Below, piece by piece: positions 18,052 to 25,772 of a stretch of 56,635 nucleotides of DNA (its first letter is position 1; each line of letters begins with the position of its first letter). A model generated the notes under the pieces. The model saw only the letters and a list, made by a program, of their open reading frames with translations, was not told the origin of the DNA and ran no database searches. A program made the position numbers and the translations under genes. The DNA lies in assembly GCF_000275825.1 (NCBI RefSeq), contig NZ_JH719941.1:1-56635 (forward strand), in the 5' to 3' direction. The DNA comes from Saprospira grandis DSM 2844 (GTDB lineage: Bacteria; Bacteroidota; Bacteroidia; Chitinophagales; Saprospiraceae).

Positions 18052-18154
18052 ATGGCCAAAATTTACTGGTCCCTCAACTTTTTCCTTTTAATAAGAAAAA
18101 AGTGAAAAAGTCATTAAAGCTGCTTTTATAGGAGGGGAGCTAGCTGTATAATTT

Positions 18155-18278
18155 GGGGCCCGCGGCCAGCAAAGCTGGCCGCCGCTATGCTGCGCGGCTC
18201 GCAGGTCTGCTCGGCCCTGCAGCCGCCTCTGGCGGCTTTGGTCTGGCCCTTTGGGCCACCGCTGCGCAGCGCTGGGCC
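18155..18278 (+). repeat. GC-rich structured element, C type
   Basis: The closing stem is GGCCC/GGGCC instead of GGCCT/AGGCC, a compensatory change. Hairpin 1 is 9 bp (GCGGCCAGC-AAA-GCTGGCCGC); hairpin 2 GCCGCC-TCT-GGCGGC; hairpin 3 GGCCC-TTT-GGGCC. It is the left part of a three-piece composite with the AT array and the B element to its right. Confidence 0.85.
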
Positions 18279-18447
18279 GCTCATCCATTTTTTTCAGCCT
18301 ATCTTTTTTCTTTGGCCATTTTTTGATAAAAAATTTAAGCTAGTCAAGGCATTTTTAAAGGCATATAGCCGCTTGTTTTTTGTGCAAAATTTTGCTTCAA
18401 TGGTTTTGGATTTAAAGCTAAATGCCTGATTTACAGCGAATAGTAGC

Positions 18448-18537
18448 AATAAAGAAATCTTTAATTAAAGAATTAACGAAATAAAGATTCCGTTAAATAA
18501 AGAATTAAAGATTTAAAGAAATAACGGAATCTTTATT
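18448..18537. repeat. AT-rich palindromic repeat array
   Basis: About 90 bp of AATAAAGAAATCTTTAATTAAAG and ATAAAGATTCCGTTA/TAACGGAATCTTTAT modules, between a C-type and a B-type GC element. Confidence 0.8.
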
Positions 18538-18581
18538 GCTGCCGTGGACCAATTTTGCAGTTAGAGGCGGCGAAGCCGCCT

Positions 18582-18705
18582 GGCTGAGGGATGGTAAGGG
18601 GGGGCGGCGCAGCCGCAGACCCAAGGCAGGCATCGCCTGCCTGCAGGGCCGAGCGAAGAGCGAGCCCCGACACAGCCCGACCCGCCCGCAGGGCGGGGCA
18701 GCCCC
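18582..18705 (-). repeat. GC-rich structured element, B type
   Basis: Read on the minus strand: closing stem GGCTG/CAGCC and a first hairpin CCCGCCC-TGC-GGGCGGG. Further hairpins are GGCAGGC-GAT-GCCTGCC and GGCTGC-GCC-GC. It ends next to the marC terminator. Confidence 0.8.
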
Positions 18706-18711
18706 AAAACA

Positions 18712-18742
18712 AAAAAGCCCTTCCCAAAAAAGGAAGAGCTTT
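18712..18742 (-). terminator. Intrinsic terminator of marC
   Basis: Stem AAAGC-CTTCC (18714-18724) with GGAAG-GCTTT (18732-18742). On the minus strand it is followed by CTTTTTTGTTTT. Confidence 0.7.
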
Positions 18743-18766
18743 ATAAAGTGAGTATTTTGTCTTTAA

Positions 18767-19420
18767 TTAGGGGCTGACCACCGCCAAAGAGGGAAAAATG
18801 CTGGCCAAAATGGGGCGCAAACCGCTGAGGAAAAACTCTACGGCGATCACCATCACGATCAGGCCCATCAGGCGGAGCATAATTTTGTTGCCCGTTTCGC
18901 CCAGCCATTTCGAGATGGTTGAAGAGGCATATAAAATGGCATAAGTGAGGGCTAGAATAAGGGCCATACTGCCAATGAGAATAAATTTTTGAGCAATATT
19001 ATCGGCATCCTGCATCAGGATAATCGAGTTGGTGATTGCGCCGGGGCCACAAATAAGCGGAATGGCCAAGGGCGTAATGGAAATATCGGTAACATAAGAT
19101 TTTACTTCTTCCTCACGGACCTTAATGCGGCCCAAGCGGGCTTGCAACATATCGGAGCCCATTTGGAAAAAGATGATTCCGCCCACAATGCGAAAAGCAT
19201 TGGCCGAAATACCAAAAAAGGAAAACAAAAGCTGCCCAGAAAGGGCAAAGGCCAACATAGTTAGGAAGGCGGCAATGACGGCTTTTTTTGCTGTGGCCCG
19301 CTGCTGTTGTTTTGTCAATTCGCTGGTCATGGTCATAAAGACAGGCATAGTGCTCAATGGATTGACAATAGAAAAGTAGGAGGTGAAGGCCAAAAGGCCA
19401 AAAGCCAAGTTTTCGCTCAT
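18767..19420 (-). CDS. MarC-family inner membrane protein
   Basis: 217 residues with six hydrophobic segments. It contains the family features FSIVNPLSTMPVF near the N-terminus (about 15-27) and TPLAIPLICGPGAI (about 115-128), the two related half-repeats of MarC proteins. The biochemical role of the family is not established; older links to multidrug resistance have not held generally. It stands alone, ends at an intrinsic terminator, and is divergent from the Lrp-type gene with 214 bp between. Confidence 0.88.
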   Translation of the reverse strand: MSENLAFGLLAFTSYFSIVNPLSTMPVFMTMTSELTKQQQRATAKKAVIAAFLTMLAFALSGQLLFSFFGISANAFRIVGGIIFFQMGSDMLQARLGRIKVREEEVKSYVTDISITPLAIPLICGPGAITNSIILMQDADNIAQKFILIGSMALILALTYAILYASSTISKWLGETGNKIMLRLMGLIVMVIAVEFFLSGLRPILASIFPSLAVVSP

Positions 19421-19634
19421 TGTAGTTGTTTTTTTATTGCGAATGAGTTGGATTTGTTTTGCGGGGCAAATCTAGAGCAGCAGACTAAATTTTTAGCGTT
19501 TTTTCCTTAAAAAAATCTATTTTTAGAAAATTGAACTGCTAAACTGTTTTTTAGCAGGAAATATTTTTTTTTGCCTACTCAAAAAGGCCCTGCCAAAGTA
19601 ATTTTCTCCTTATTTAAAGAAAACATTAAGCCGC

Positions 19635-20096
19635 ATGAAACTGGACCCCACTGATTTGAAGATCTTGCAACTTTTGCAAGCCGATGCCAAGTTAAGCATC
19701 AAAGAAATCTCGGCTGATTTGGGCCTGAGCAGCACGCCCGTATATGAGCGCATCAAGCGCTTGGAAAAGCGAGGATATATTAAAGGCTATGTGGCCTTGG
19801 TCAATCGAAAAAAAGTAGAAATGGGCCTAATGGCCTTTCTCTCGGTTTCCCTAAAAGAGCATTCGCAAACGGCCCTCTTAAAATTTGAGCAGGAGATCAG
19901 CAAATTCCCTAAAGTAATGGAGTGCTATCATATTGCGGGGCAATACGACTTCATCCTCAAGATTGTGGTCCGCGATATGCAAGATTATCACGACTTCACT
20001 TTTAATCGCTTAGCGGCCATGGATAATATTGGGCATGTGCAGACCGATTTTGTGATGAATGACATTAAGTACTCGACTGAAATCCCTTTAATTTAA
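19635..20096 (+). CDS. Lrp/AsnC-family transcriptional regulator
   Basis: 153 residues. N-terminal HTH (about 4-60: LKILQLLQADAKLSIKEISADLGLSSTPVYERIKRLEKRGYI) is followed by the RAM effector domain (about 70-150: FPKVMECYHIAGQYDFILKI). Such proteins form octamers and respond to amino acids. With amino-acid-derived substrates (phenylpyruvate, tryptophan) handled on this replicon, an amino acid sensor would fit, but the targets are unknown. Confidence 0.9.
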   Translation: MKLDPTDLKILQLLQADAKLSIKEISADLGLSSTPVYERIKRLEKRGYIKGYVALVNRKKVEMGLMAFLSVSLKEHSQTALLKFEQEISKFPKVMECYHIAGQYDFILKIVVRDMQDYHDFTFNRLAAMDNIGHVQTDFVMNDIKYSTEIPLI

Positions 20097-20309
20097 AACA
20101 ATATGTTTTAAAAAGGGCCGGTAAATTTTTTTAAGCAGCAATAACTTGCTATAAACTAGCCTGTAAAGCGCTTTTAGCTTGCTTTTGGGCCAGCAAACAG
20201 CAGAGCGGCAGCGGCAAAAAGTTGGAATTTCTTGCAGAATTGAAACAAATTGTTTTAAATTTGTGTAGGAAATGGCAACTCATCTTGCTCACCAATCAAA
20301 ACAATCGCT

Positions 20310-21224
20310 ATGCTTGAAAAAAATCTCAGCCTTTTGCGCCACAATATTGCTGTGGTCTGGAAAAACCCCAAAAGCTTGCTCATTTATCCACGACAAATGA
20401 GCAGAAAAGCCAAATTTCAATGGGTCGTTTTAGGTAGTTTGGCCTTTTTGCTCTCTCAAAGAGAATTGTCTTTTCAATTATCTTTATCTGTACCCGAAGT
20501 TTTAGAAACTGGCCAAGCTGAATTGCCCCCAACTACAGCTCGCCCACAACTTGCTGCAATACAAACTGTTGCAGCTCCTTGGTGGAAACAGATTAAGGAA
20601 AAATCTAAAGACATTAGAGATAAACTCAATTTGGCCAATGCCGCAACTGCCGTAGGTGCCGCTTTGAGTACAGAACAACAAGCCGAGGCGGCCAAATATT
20701 CTAATTTGGGCTTTGTGCTCAACCCAACTTTACCCAAACGCTTGGGTGTATCTGCTGAAGTTGTTGCTTTTAAGGTAAAAAAGTGTACTGATTATGTAGA
20801 TAAATACGCCAAAATTGCTGTGGAAGAAATGGAGCTTTACGGTATACCCGCAAGTATTACTTTGGCTCAGGGGTTATTGGAAAGCAATGCCGGTGATAGC
20901 CGCTTGGCCAAAAATGAAAACAATCATTTTGGCATCAAATGCAAGAAAAAATGTTTGGGCTGCCGATGTGCCAACTATACCGACGACGATAAATATGATA
21001 TGTTCCGAATTTTTGAATCGCCCTGGTACAGCTTTAGAGAACATAGCAAATTGCTACAAAGCAAACGTTATAAGCACTTATTAAAATTAGAAATTACAGA
21101 TTACAAAAACTGGTCTCGTGGCTTGCAATCTGCTGGCTATGCGACCAATCCAAAATATGGCGTTACGCTTATCGAAATTATAGAAAAACTGAACCTACAA
21201 CGTTTTGATAAGGCTACAAATTAG
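20310..21224 (+). CDS. FlgJ/GH73-like N-acetylglucosaminidase, membrane-anchored
   Basis: 304 residues. A hydrophobic segment at about 37-50 (WVVLGSLAFLLS) suggests membrane anchoring. A Pro/Ala-rich linker precedes a C-terminal glucosaminidase domain (about 160-300) with YGIPASITLAQGLLES (candidate catalytic Glu near 191), GDSRLAKNENNHFGIKC and the GYATNPKYG motif of GH73-type enzymes. It probably cuts cell-wall glycan in growth or division. The usual LysM repeats are missing. Cys pairs in KCKKKCLGCRC are unusual. Confidence 0.85.
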   Translation: MLEKNLSLLRHNIAVVWKNPKSLLIYPRQMSRKAKFQWVVLGSLAFLLSQRELSFQLSLSVPEVLETGQAELPPTTARPQLAAIQTVAAPWWKQIKEKSKDIRDKLNLANAATAVGAALSTEQQAEAAKYSNLGFVLNPTLPKRLGVSAEVVAFKVKKCTDYVDKYAKIAVEEMELYGIPASITLAQGLLESNAGDSRLAKNENNHFGIKCKKKCLGCRCANYTDDDKYDMFRIFESPWYSFREHSKLLQSKRYKHLLKLEITDYKNWSRGLQSAGYATNPKYGVTLIEIIEKLNLQRFDKATN

Positions 21225-21252
21225 AGCTGCTGATTGTTAATTTTTCAAGCCG

Positions 21253-21288
21253 AAGGGCCCTAGATTTTTTCTAGGGCCCTTTTTTTTC
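21253..21288 (+). terminator. Intrinsic terminator after the glucosaminidase gene
   Basis: AAGGGCCCTAG (21253-21263), loop ATTTTTT, CTAGGGCCCTT (21271-21281), then a T-run. Confidence 0.9.
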
Positions 21289-21310
21289 TTGATTTTCAGC
21301 TGCTTAGCTC

Positions 21311-21393
21311 AATAAAGAAATCTTTATTTAAAGATTTAACGAAATAAAGATTCCGTTAAATAAAGAATTAAAGAAATAACGGAATCTTTATTT
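21311..21393. repeat. AT-rich palindromic repeat array
   Basis: Same modules as the other arrays (AAATCTTTATTTAAAGATTT; ATAAAGATTCCGTTA...TAACGGAATCTTTAT). Its right end contains the stop codon of the recombinase gene (21388-21390). Confidence 0.8.
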
Positions 21394-22053
21394 TTTGGGT
21401 CCATCTTTTTTGCGCCAGCCCTTTTGTTTGAGCCATCGATTGAGGTTGGAGGGGGTTGTTTTATAGCGGTCGGCAATATAACGTTGGCTGCTGCCCTGGG
21501 CCAAAAGCGCTTGAATTTCGGGCCAAAAAGGATCGAGTTTAGAGCGGCCGGGTCCTTTGGGTCGGCCCAAAGGCAGGCCCTTAGCTTTGCGAGCGGCTAG
21601 GGCTTCTTTGGTTCGTTGGGCAATTAGGTCACGCTCAATTTCGGCGGCCATAGAAAAGACCAGGGCCATAATTTTACTCTGCAAACTTTCGTCGAGTTGC
21701 CAGCCGCCCTTAACCGCATAAATCCGAATTCCTTTTTTGAGGGCCAATTGCAAGACCTCCATAATTTCCAACATCGAGCGGCCAATCCGAGAGAGCTCAT
21801 TAACGATGATCGTATCGCCTTGCTCCAATTCTTCAATAATTTGGCCCAGCCAGCGCTCCCGCCAATTTTTTCGGCCCGATACTTTTTCGGCAATAAAAAA
21901 GACCTTGCCCAAATTTTTATCATTGGCCAAAAATAGAATCTCGGCCTTATTTTTCTCTAAATTTTGTTCTTTTGTAGACACCCGCAGGTAGGCCAGAGCC
22001 TTTGCGCCTTTTTGCCGCTTAAATTTTTGCCAAACGGCCTGATTTTCTGCCAT
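21388..22053 (-). CDS. Serine recombinase (resolvase/invertase family)
   Basis: 221 residues. The catalytic domain (about 18-150) has AYLRVST with nucleophile Ser26, ELSRIGRSMLEI with the conserved Arg residues, and the AEIERDLIAQRT helix. A Hin-like HTH follows (about 185-215: QRYIADRYKTTPSNLNRWLKQKG). On a replicon such as this it could resolve dimers or invert a segment. The upstream 22054-22195 spacer has short inverted repeats that could be its site. Its stop codon lies within an AT-rich array. Confidence 0.9.
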   Translation of the reverse strand: MAENQAVWQKFKRQKGAKALAYLRVSTKEQNLEKNKAEILFLANDKNLGKVFFIAEKVSGRKNWRERWLGQIIEELEQGDTIIVNELSRIGRSMLEIMEVLQLALKKGIRIYAVKGGWQLDESLQSKIMALVFSMAAEIERDLIAQRTKEALAARKAKGLPLGRPKGPGRSKLDPFWPEIQALLAQGSSQRYIADRYKTTPSNLNRWLKQKGWRKKDGPKK

Positions 22054-22195
22054 AATGCTGCTTTTTTAGCAAAATTCGCTAAAAACCATTAAAGACCTAG
22101 TTTTTAGACAATTTTTATTGTTAATTTATCCGTGAATTATTTTACAATTTTTATTATAAAATAATGGAGGGTTTTTAATAAATTTTTTAGGATTT
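22054..22195. other. Spacer upstream of the recombinase, candidate res site
   Basis: Contains inverted repeat TTTTTAGC (22063-22070) / GCTAAAAA (22078-22085), and AT-rich sequence with ACAATTTTTATTGTTAATTT followed by a similar ACAATTTTTATTATAAAA. Such short degenerate repeats before a serine recombinase gene are typical of res or auto-regulatory sites; this is an inference. Confidence 0.4.
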
Positions 22196-22319
22196 GGGGC
22201 CCGCGGCCAGCAAAGCTGGCCGCCGCTATGCTGCGCGGCTCGCAGGTCTGCTCGGCCCTGCAGCCGCCTGTGGCGGCTTTGGTCTGGCCCTTCGGGCCAC
22301 CGCTGCGCAGCGCTGGGCC
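22196..22319 (+). repeat. GC-rich structured element, C type
   Basis: Almost identical to the C element at 18155-18278; closing stem GGCCC/GGGCC, 9-bp hairpin 1. The two copies differ at only a few bases (for example TCTGGCGG versus TGTGGCGG in the loop of hairpin 2), so the duplication is recent. Confidence 0.85.
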
Positions 22320-22372
22320 AAACAAACGCCTTGCGCTTTGGCCTAAATACTTGATCTAGAGTGTCTAGCAGC

Positions 22373-22446
22373 AATAAAGAAATCTTTAATTAAAGATTTA
22401 ACGAAATAAAGATTCCGTTAAATAAAGAATTAACGGAATCTTTATT
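22373..22446. repeat. AT-rich palindromic repeat array
   Basis: Modules as in 18448-18537, between C-type and B-type GC elements. Confidence 0.8.
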
Positions 22447-22558
22447 GCCGCCATGGACCAATTCTGCATCTAGAGGCGAGTTCATGAGGGGTTTAGCCCT
22501 CATTTATAAATCATCGCGAAGCGATACCATTTTGCTGTGGGTTTCCACCCACAGTATC

Positions 22559-22683
22559 GGCTGAGGGATGGTAGGGGGTGGCCGAAGGCCAGACCAAGCT
22601 TTTGAGCGTAGCGAAAAAGCGCAGGGCCGAGCGAACAGCGAGCCCCCGCACAGCCCGACCCGCCCGCAGGGCGGGGCAGCCCC
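22559..22683 (-). repeat. GC-rich structured element, B type, leader orientation
   Basis: Closing stem GGCTG/CAGCC; hairpin CCCGCC-CGCA-GGGCGGG. It is preceded at 22520-22559 by an extra hairpin (CTGTGGGT-TTCC-ACCCACAG inside CGATAC/GTATCG) that accompanies other B elements. It ends 16 bp before the lipoprotein ATG. Confidence 0.8.
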
Positions 22684-22699
22684 AAAACATCAAAAAACT

Positions 22700-23752
22700 A
22701 TGAAAACAAATTTGTTTGTCCTCAGTATATTGCTTCTTTTTGCTGCCTGTAGAGGGCCAAAACCTCAAAACCAAAAGGAAGTTGCAGCTTTTGCCCTAGC
22801 GCAATTGGATTCGGGCCGCATAGATTGCTTTGCCCCTCATTTTGACTCGATCGAGCAGCGCTGGACCTTCTGTGAGGGCTCGGCTTTGGCCTATTGGGCC
22901 GATCATTTTTATTTGGTTTCGGATAAGTCTTTGCCGCCAAATTTGGGGAGTCCTTTGCTCAAAATGGAGGCTCCTTTAGCTGGAAAAGCCCAGTATTTTC
23001 CGGCCAATTATTTGGCTGAAGTAGAAAAACTGGAAGCCCTGGCTGCTGGGCCAAAAGGACTTTGGGCCATGACGGCATTTGATCGTTTGAAAGCTGATGA
23101 TTGGGCGGGATACAACCAACTTTGGTTTTGGAAAAATGGCGAAAAACAGCCCTTTTTAGTGGGGGCAGAAACGCAAGAAAGCTCTGGGCAAAAGGGGAGT
23201 TTGGCCCTGCAAAAGGCCATTAAAGAGCATTTGGGCCAGCCTTATTTTAAGCTAGAAGGCTTGGCAGAGGGGCCCAATCAACAGCTGTTTTTGGGCCTGC
23301 GTGCCTTGGGCAAAAGCTATAAAGAATTTGACTATCAGCGGCGCATTTTATGCTTAAAATACGACTATAATGCAGCGGGAATACCCGTTTTGGACCTCAA
23401 TATCGAGGAGCTAGCGCTTGATTTGCCCAGCTGGGCCAAAGACTTGCCTTTGGGGCTTTCTTCCTTAGAATATCGAGCAGAAGAGCAGGCTTTTTATCTA
23501 GCGACGAGCATGGAAATCGAGGGCCAAGCTTTGAGCAGTTATGTTTGGCGTTTTCCCTATCAAAAAGGGTCAAAAAAGGCGGATTTAGCGGTTTTGCAAG
23601 GGGCCAAAAAACAGCCCTTTAAGGTTCCGCATAAGGCAGAAGGCCTTTGTTTTGGGCCAAAAGGCGAGCTTTACTTGCTTTTTGATGATGATCGGGAGTT
23701 GCTCTGGGGGCGGCAGCCGCATCAGTTGGATTATTATCGTTTGCGCTATTGA
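22700..23752 (+). CDS. Lipoprotein of unknown function, propeller-like C-terminus
   Basis: 350 residues from ATG 22700; the open frame extends upstream only by reading through the GC-rich element. The lipobox LLLFAAC places the lipidated Cys at residue 17, so it is an outer or inner membrane lipoprotein. The later part includes KAEGLCFGPKGELYLLFDDDR, resembling a blade of DUF3616 or phytase-like beta-propellers. No catalytic motif is recognised. Its last bases overlap the end of the convergent abiEii gene. Confidence 0.75.
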   Translation: MKTNLFVLSILLLFAACRGPKPQNQKEVAAFALAQLDSGRIDCFAPHFDSIEQRWTFCEGSALAYWADHFYLVSDKSLPPNLGSPLLKMEAPLAGKAQYFPANYLAEVEKLEALAAGPKGLWAMTAFDRLKADDWAGYNQLWFWKNGEKQPFLVGAETQESSGQKGSLALQKAIKEHLGQPYFKLEGLAEGPNQQLFLGLRALGKSYKEFDYQRRILCLKYDYNAAGIPVLDLNIEELALDLPSWAKDLPLGLSSLEYRAEEQAFYLATSMEIEGQALSSYVWRFPYQKGSKKADLAVLQGAKKQPFKVPHKAEGLCFGPKGELYLLFDDDRELLWGRQPHQLDYYRLRY

Positions 23753-24660
23753 TTTAAAGCTTTGAAAATAGATCTAGTGAGCCCTTTAATATAGGTTTTC
23801 AACTCCTTGTAGTTAATAGCTCTTTCTTCTTCAGGGAGTGTTAATTTGAGTTGCTCAAAATTACCATAATGGTAATCAAAATCTATAGTTATTAAAAAGG
23901 CGAGAGGAACCTGTTTTTTACTGAAAATAGTCTTTAGTAACCTAAGATTATCTTCAGCGCACAAATCGTTATCTGTAATTCCTTTCTTAGTCATTAAGAT
24001 CATGATATCATAAAAGTCTTTTGGTCGAGGGGTTCTATATTTAGGATTGCGCCCAATAAGCTCAGGATAATGGATATCTTGTTGACAAATAGCCCTTAAT
24101 TTTTCAAAAATGACCATTGCTGGACTGTATATATAAATGTATACAGATTCAAAATCAGTTTCTAGAGCTTGTTCGCAATACTCAAAAAGACTGAGGTCTA
24201 TTTTAAAAACGGTAGAACCTTTTTTACCTACAGCCAATGCTCTTCTTCTGCAATCCTCTAGGTTACTTTCTTTATCTATAGCTGTTGAGCTCAATTTGAA
24301 TTCAACTTCGTAGCCACCCCAAAATGAAGCATATTTTTGATCTTGAACCTTAGGTTTTTCCTTAAATTTATAATCAAACAAATAGTAACGTTCTGATTCA
24401 AGCCCTTGCTCAAAGCCCTTTTTAAGTACATCTTCTATACGTTGAGCAATATTTTGCTCAGAAATGACCGATCGATTATCAACAGTCAAGGAAAAGTCAA
24501 TATCTATTGAGGGGCGTTTTGTTACTCCCCAGATTAGTTCGAGTAATGTACCTCCTTTTAATACAAGAAAATCCGCAAGTTGATCATCTTCATATAAAGA
24601 GTTAATAATTATGGTCTTTATTTGGTTAATGAACTTTTGAGAAGGTGTTGGATTAGCCAT
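23746..24660 (-). CDS. abiEii: AbiEii/AbiGii-type nucleotidyltransferase toxin
   Basis: 304 residues. The N-terminal part has the family motif LVLKGGTLLELIWGVTKRPSIDIDFSL (about 33-58) with the conserved Lys and paired Asp (53, 55) of a polymerase-beta-like nucleotidyltransferase. AbiEii toxins block growth, some by modifying tRNA, and form type IV toxin-antitoxin systems with anti-phage activity. It overlaps the antitoxin gene by 8 bp and is convergent with the lipoprotein gene (7-bp overlap). Base composition is more A/T-rich than the neighbouring genes, consistent with transfer. Confidence 0.9.
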   Translation of the reverse strand: MANPTPSQKFINQIKTIIINSLYEDDQLADFLVLKGGTLLELIWGVTKRPSIDIDFSLTVDNRSVISEQNIAQRIEDVLKKGFEQGLESERYYLFDYKFKEKPKVQDQKYASFWGGYEVEFKLSSTAIDKESNLEDCRRRALAVGKKGSTVFKIDLSLFEYCEQALETDFESVYIYIYSPAMVIFEKLRAICQQDIHYPELIGRNPKYRTPRPKDFYDIMILMTKKGITDNDLCAEDNLRLLKTIFSKKQVPLAFLITIDFDYHYGNFEQLKLTLPEEERAINYKELKTYIKGLTRSIFKALNQ

Positions 24661-25543
24661 TTATGATTAAGTGTTTAGGGTAAAAAAGCTGCCATTTTTC
24701 AGAAAATGAAGTTTCTTTCATTTGATAATGTAAGTAGAACCTTTTTTCGATATTAAATCGCTGCAATATTTTTTCATAGTCCTTCTGAGGATAACCACTG
24801 ATTTCAAGATAAAAACCAATAGCTTGATGATAAGGATAGTTAAGCTTCATCCTTTTTAAATAAGAAGTTAGCCTATTGATTGATAGCTGCTCCTTTGCCA
24901 ACTCAAAGGCTTTTATAATTTCTAAGACCCCTCCACTATAAGCAGGGCGTATACTACAATCAATGAGTGTGCGCTCTAAATTAGATACCCTTAATTGTTC
25001 TTGATCATTTAATAAAAGCTGCTCAACCCCTAATTGTCCTTGATTTGCAGATTTTAATAAAAAAACCTGCTCTGTTTTGTATTGACAAAAATTTGTAGAA
25101 ATGCGTTGCGCTTTTTTAAAGGCTAAATCAATAGCAGTCTGATGGATGTCTTCAGCTTTTATTGTAGGTTGTTTTCTCTCAATACTTAGGTAATGGCTTG
25201 TAGCAAGCTGCTCTGTTAAGTTATGTATTTGAAGGGCCGAATAATGACTAAAATACGCTTGAGGTCCTAAAGCTAAAAGTAACTCTCTAAAAGAGTTTGG
25301 CCCCCAACTAAATAGACGTTTTTTTTGTCTTGGAAAATTAAATATCTGCTCCTCTAAACCTATTTCTCTTTTTGCCTCTGCTATAAATTGTTCAAAGTTC
25401 ATACTTTGAGCTAAGTCCCAACTATATCGGTAACGATCAAAAAAAAGCTGTAGCTCTTTTAATCCATAAATGCTTTTTTCTGCAAGCTGAAAACTTTTAA
25501 CAATTTTAGGCTTTGCAATACTAAACTTTGTTTTTCTAGGCAT
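24653..25543 (-). CDS. abiEi: AbiEi-family antitoxin and autoregulator
   Basis: 296 residues from ATG 25543 (MPRKTKF); the next ATG upstream at 25567 lies inside a 24-bp palindrome likely to be the operator, so it is less probable. The block LRVSNLERTLIDCSIRPAYSGGVLEIIKAFELA (about 190-220) is the characteristic AbiEi signature, and an N-terminal helical DNA-binding region precedes it. The antitoxin neutralises AbiEii indirectly and represses its own operon. The stop overlaps the toxin start, implying coupled translation. Confidence 0.88.
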   Translation of the reverse strand: MPRKTKFSIAKPKIVKSFQLAEKSIYGLKELQLFFDRYRYSWDLAQSMNFEQFIAEAKREIGLEEQIFNFPRQKKRLFSWGPNSFRELLLALGPQAYFSHYSALQIHNLTEQLATSHYLSIERKQPTIKAEDIHQTAIDLAFKKAQRISTNFCQYKTEQVFLLKSANQGQLGVEQLLLNDQEQLRVSNLERTLIDCSIRPAYSGGVLEIIKAFELAKEQLSINRLTSYLKRMKLNYPYHQAIGFYLEISGYPQKDYEKILQRFNIEKRFYLHYQMKETSFSEKWQLFYPKHLIING

Positions 25544-25556
25544 TGTTATAACTTTT

Positions 25557-25580
25557 ATAAGTTGCATATATGCAACTTAT
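25557..25580. promoter_or_regulatory. AbiE operator, palindrome 1
   Basis: Perfect 24-bp palindrome centred on GCATATATGC, arms ATAAGTTGCATA and TATGCAACTTAT. It lies 14 bp upstream of the AbiEi start codon. Confidence 0.75.
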
Positions 25581-25650
25581 ATTTCATTAAAGCTAAGGTT
25601 TTTTATTGATAAAACGGCTATTTGGAGCAACTTTTTACAAAAAATCTACG

Positions 25651-25676
25651 TTTAAAATACATATATGTATTTTAAA
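25651..25676. promoter_or_regulatory. AbiE operator, palindrome 2
   Basis: Perfect 26-bp palindrome with arms TTTAAAATACATA and TATGTATTTTAAA. Its centre is 95 bp (about nine helical turns) from that of palindrome 1. Known AbiEi proteins bind paired inverted repeats, so a two-site repression loop is plausible. Confidence 0.65.
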
Positions 25677-25705
25677 CTACTAGATGTTCACCATCTCTAT
25701 AAAAC

Positions 25706-25738
25706 TAAAAAGCAGTATGGGCAACTCCCATACTGCTT
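25706..25738 (-). terminator. Intrinsic terminator of the pyrE-pyrF gene
   Basis: AAGCAGTATGGG (25710-25721) pairs with CCCATACTGCTT (25727-25738). On the minus strand it runs on into TTTTTAGTTTT. Confidence 0.8.
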
Positions 25739-25772
25739 GAATCTAAGTATTTTCTTCCACTTTTTGCTTGTT

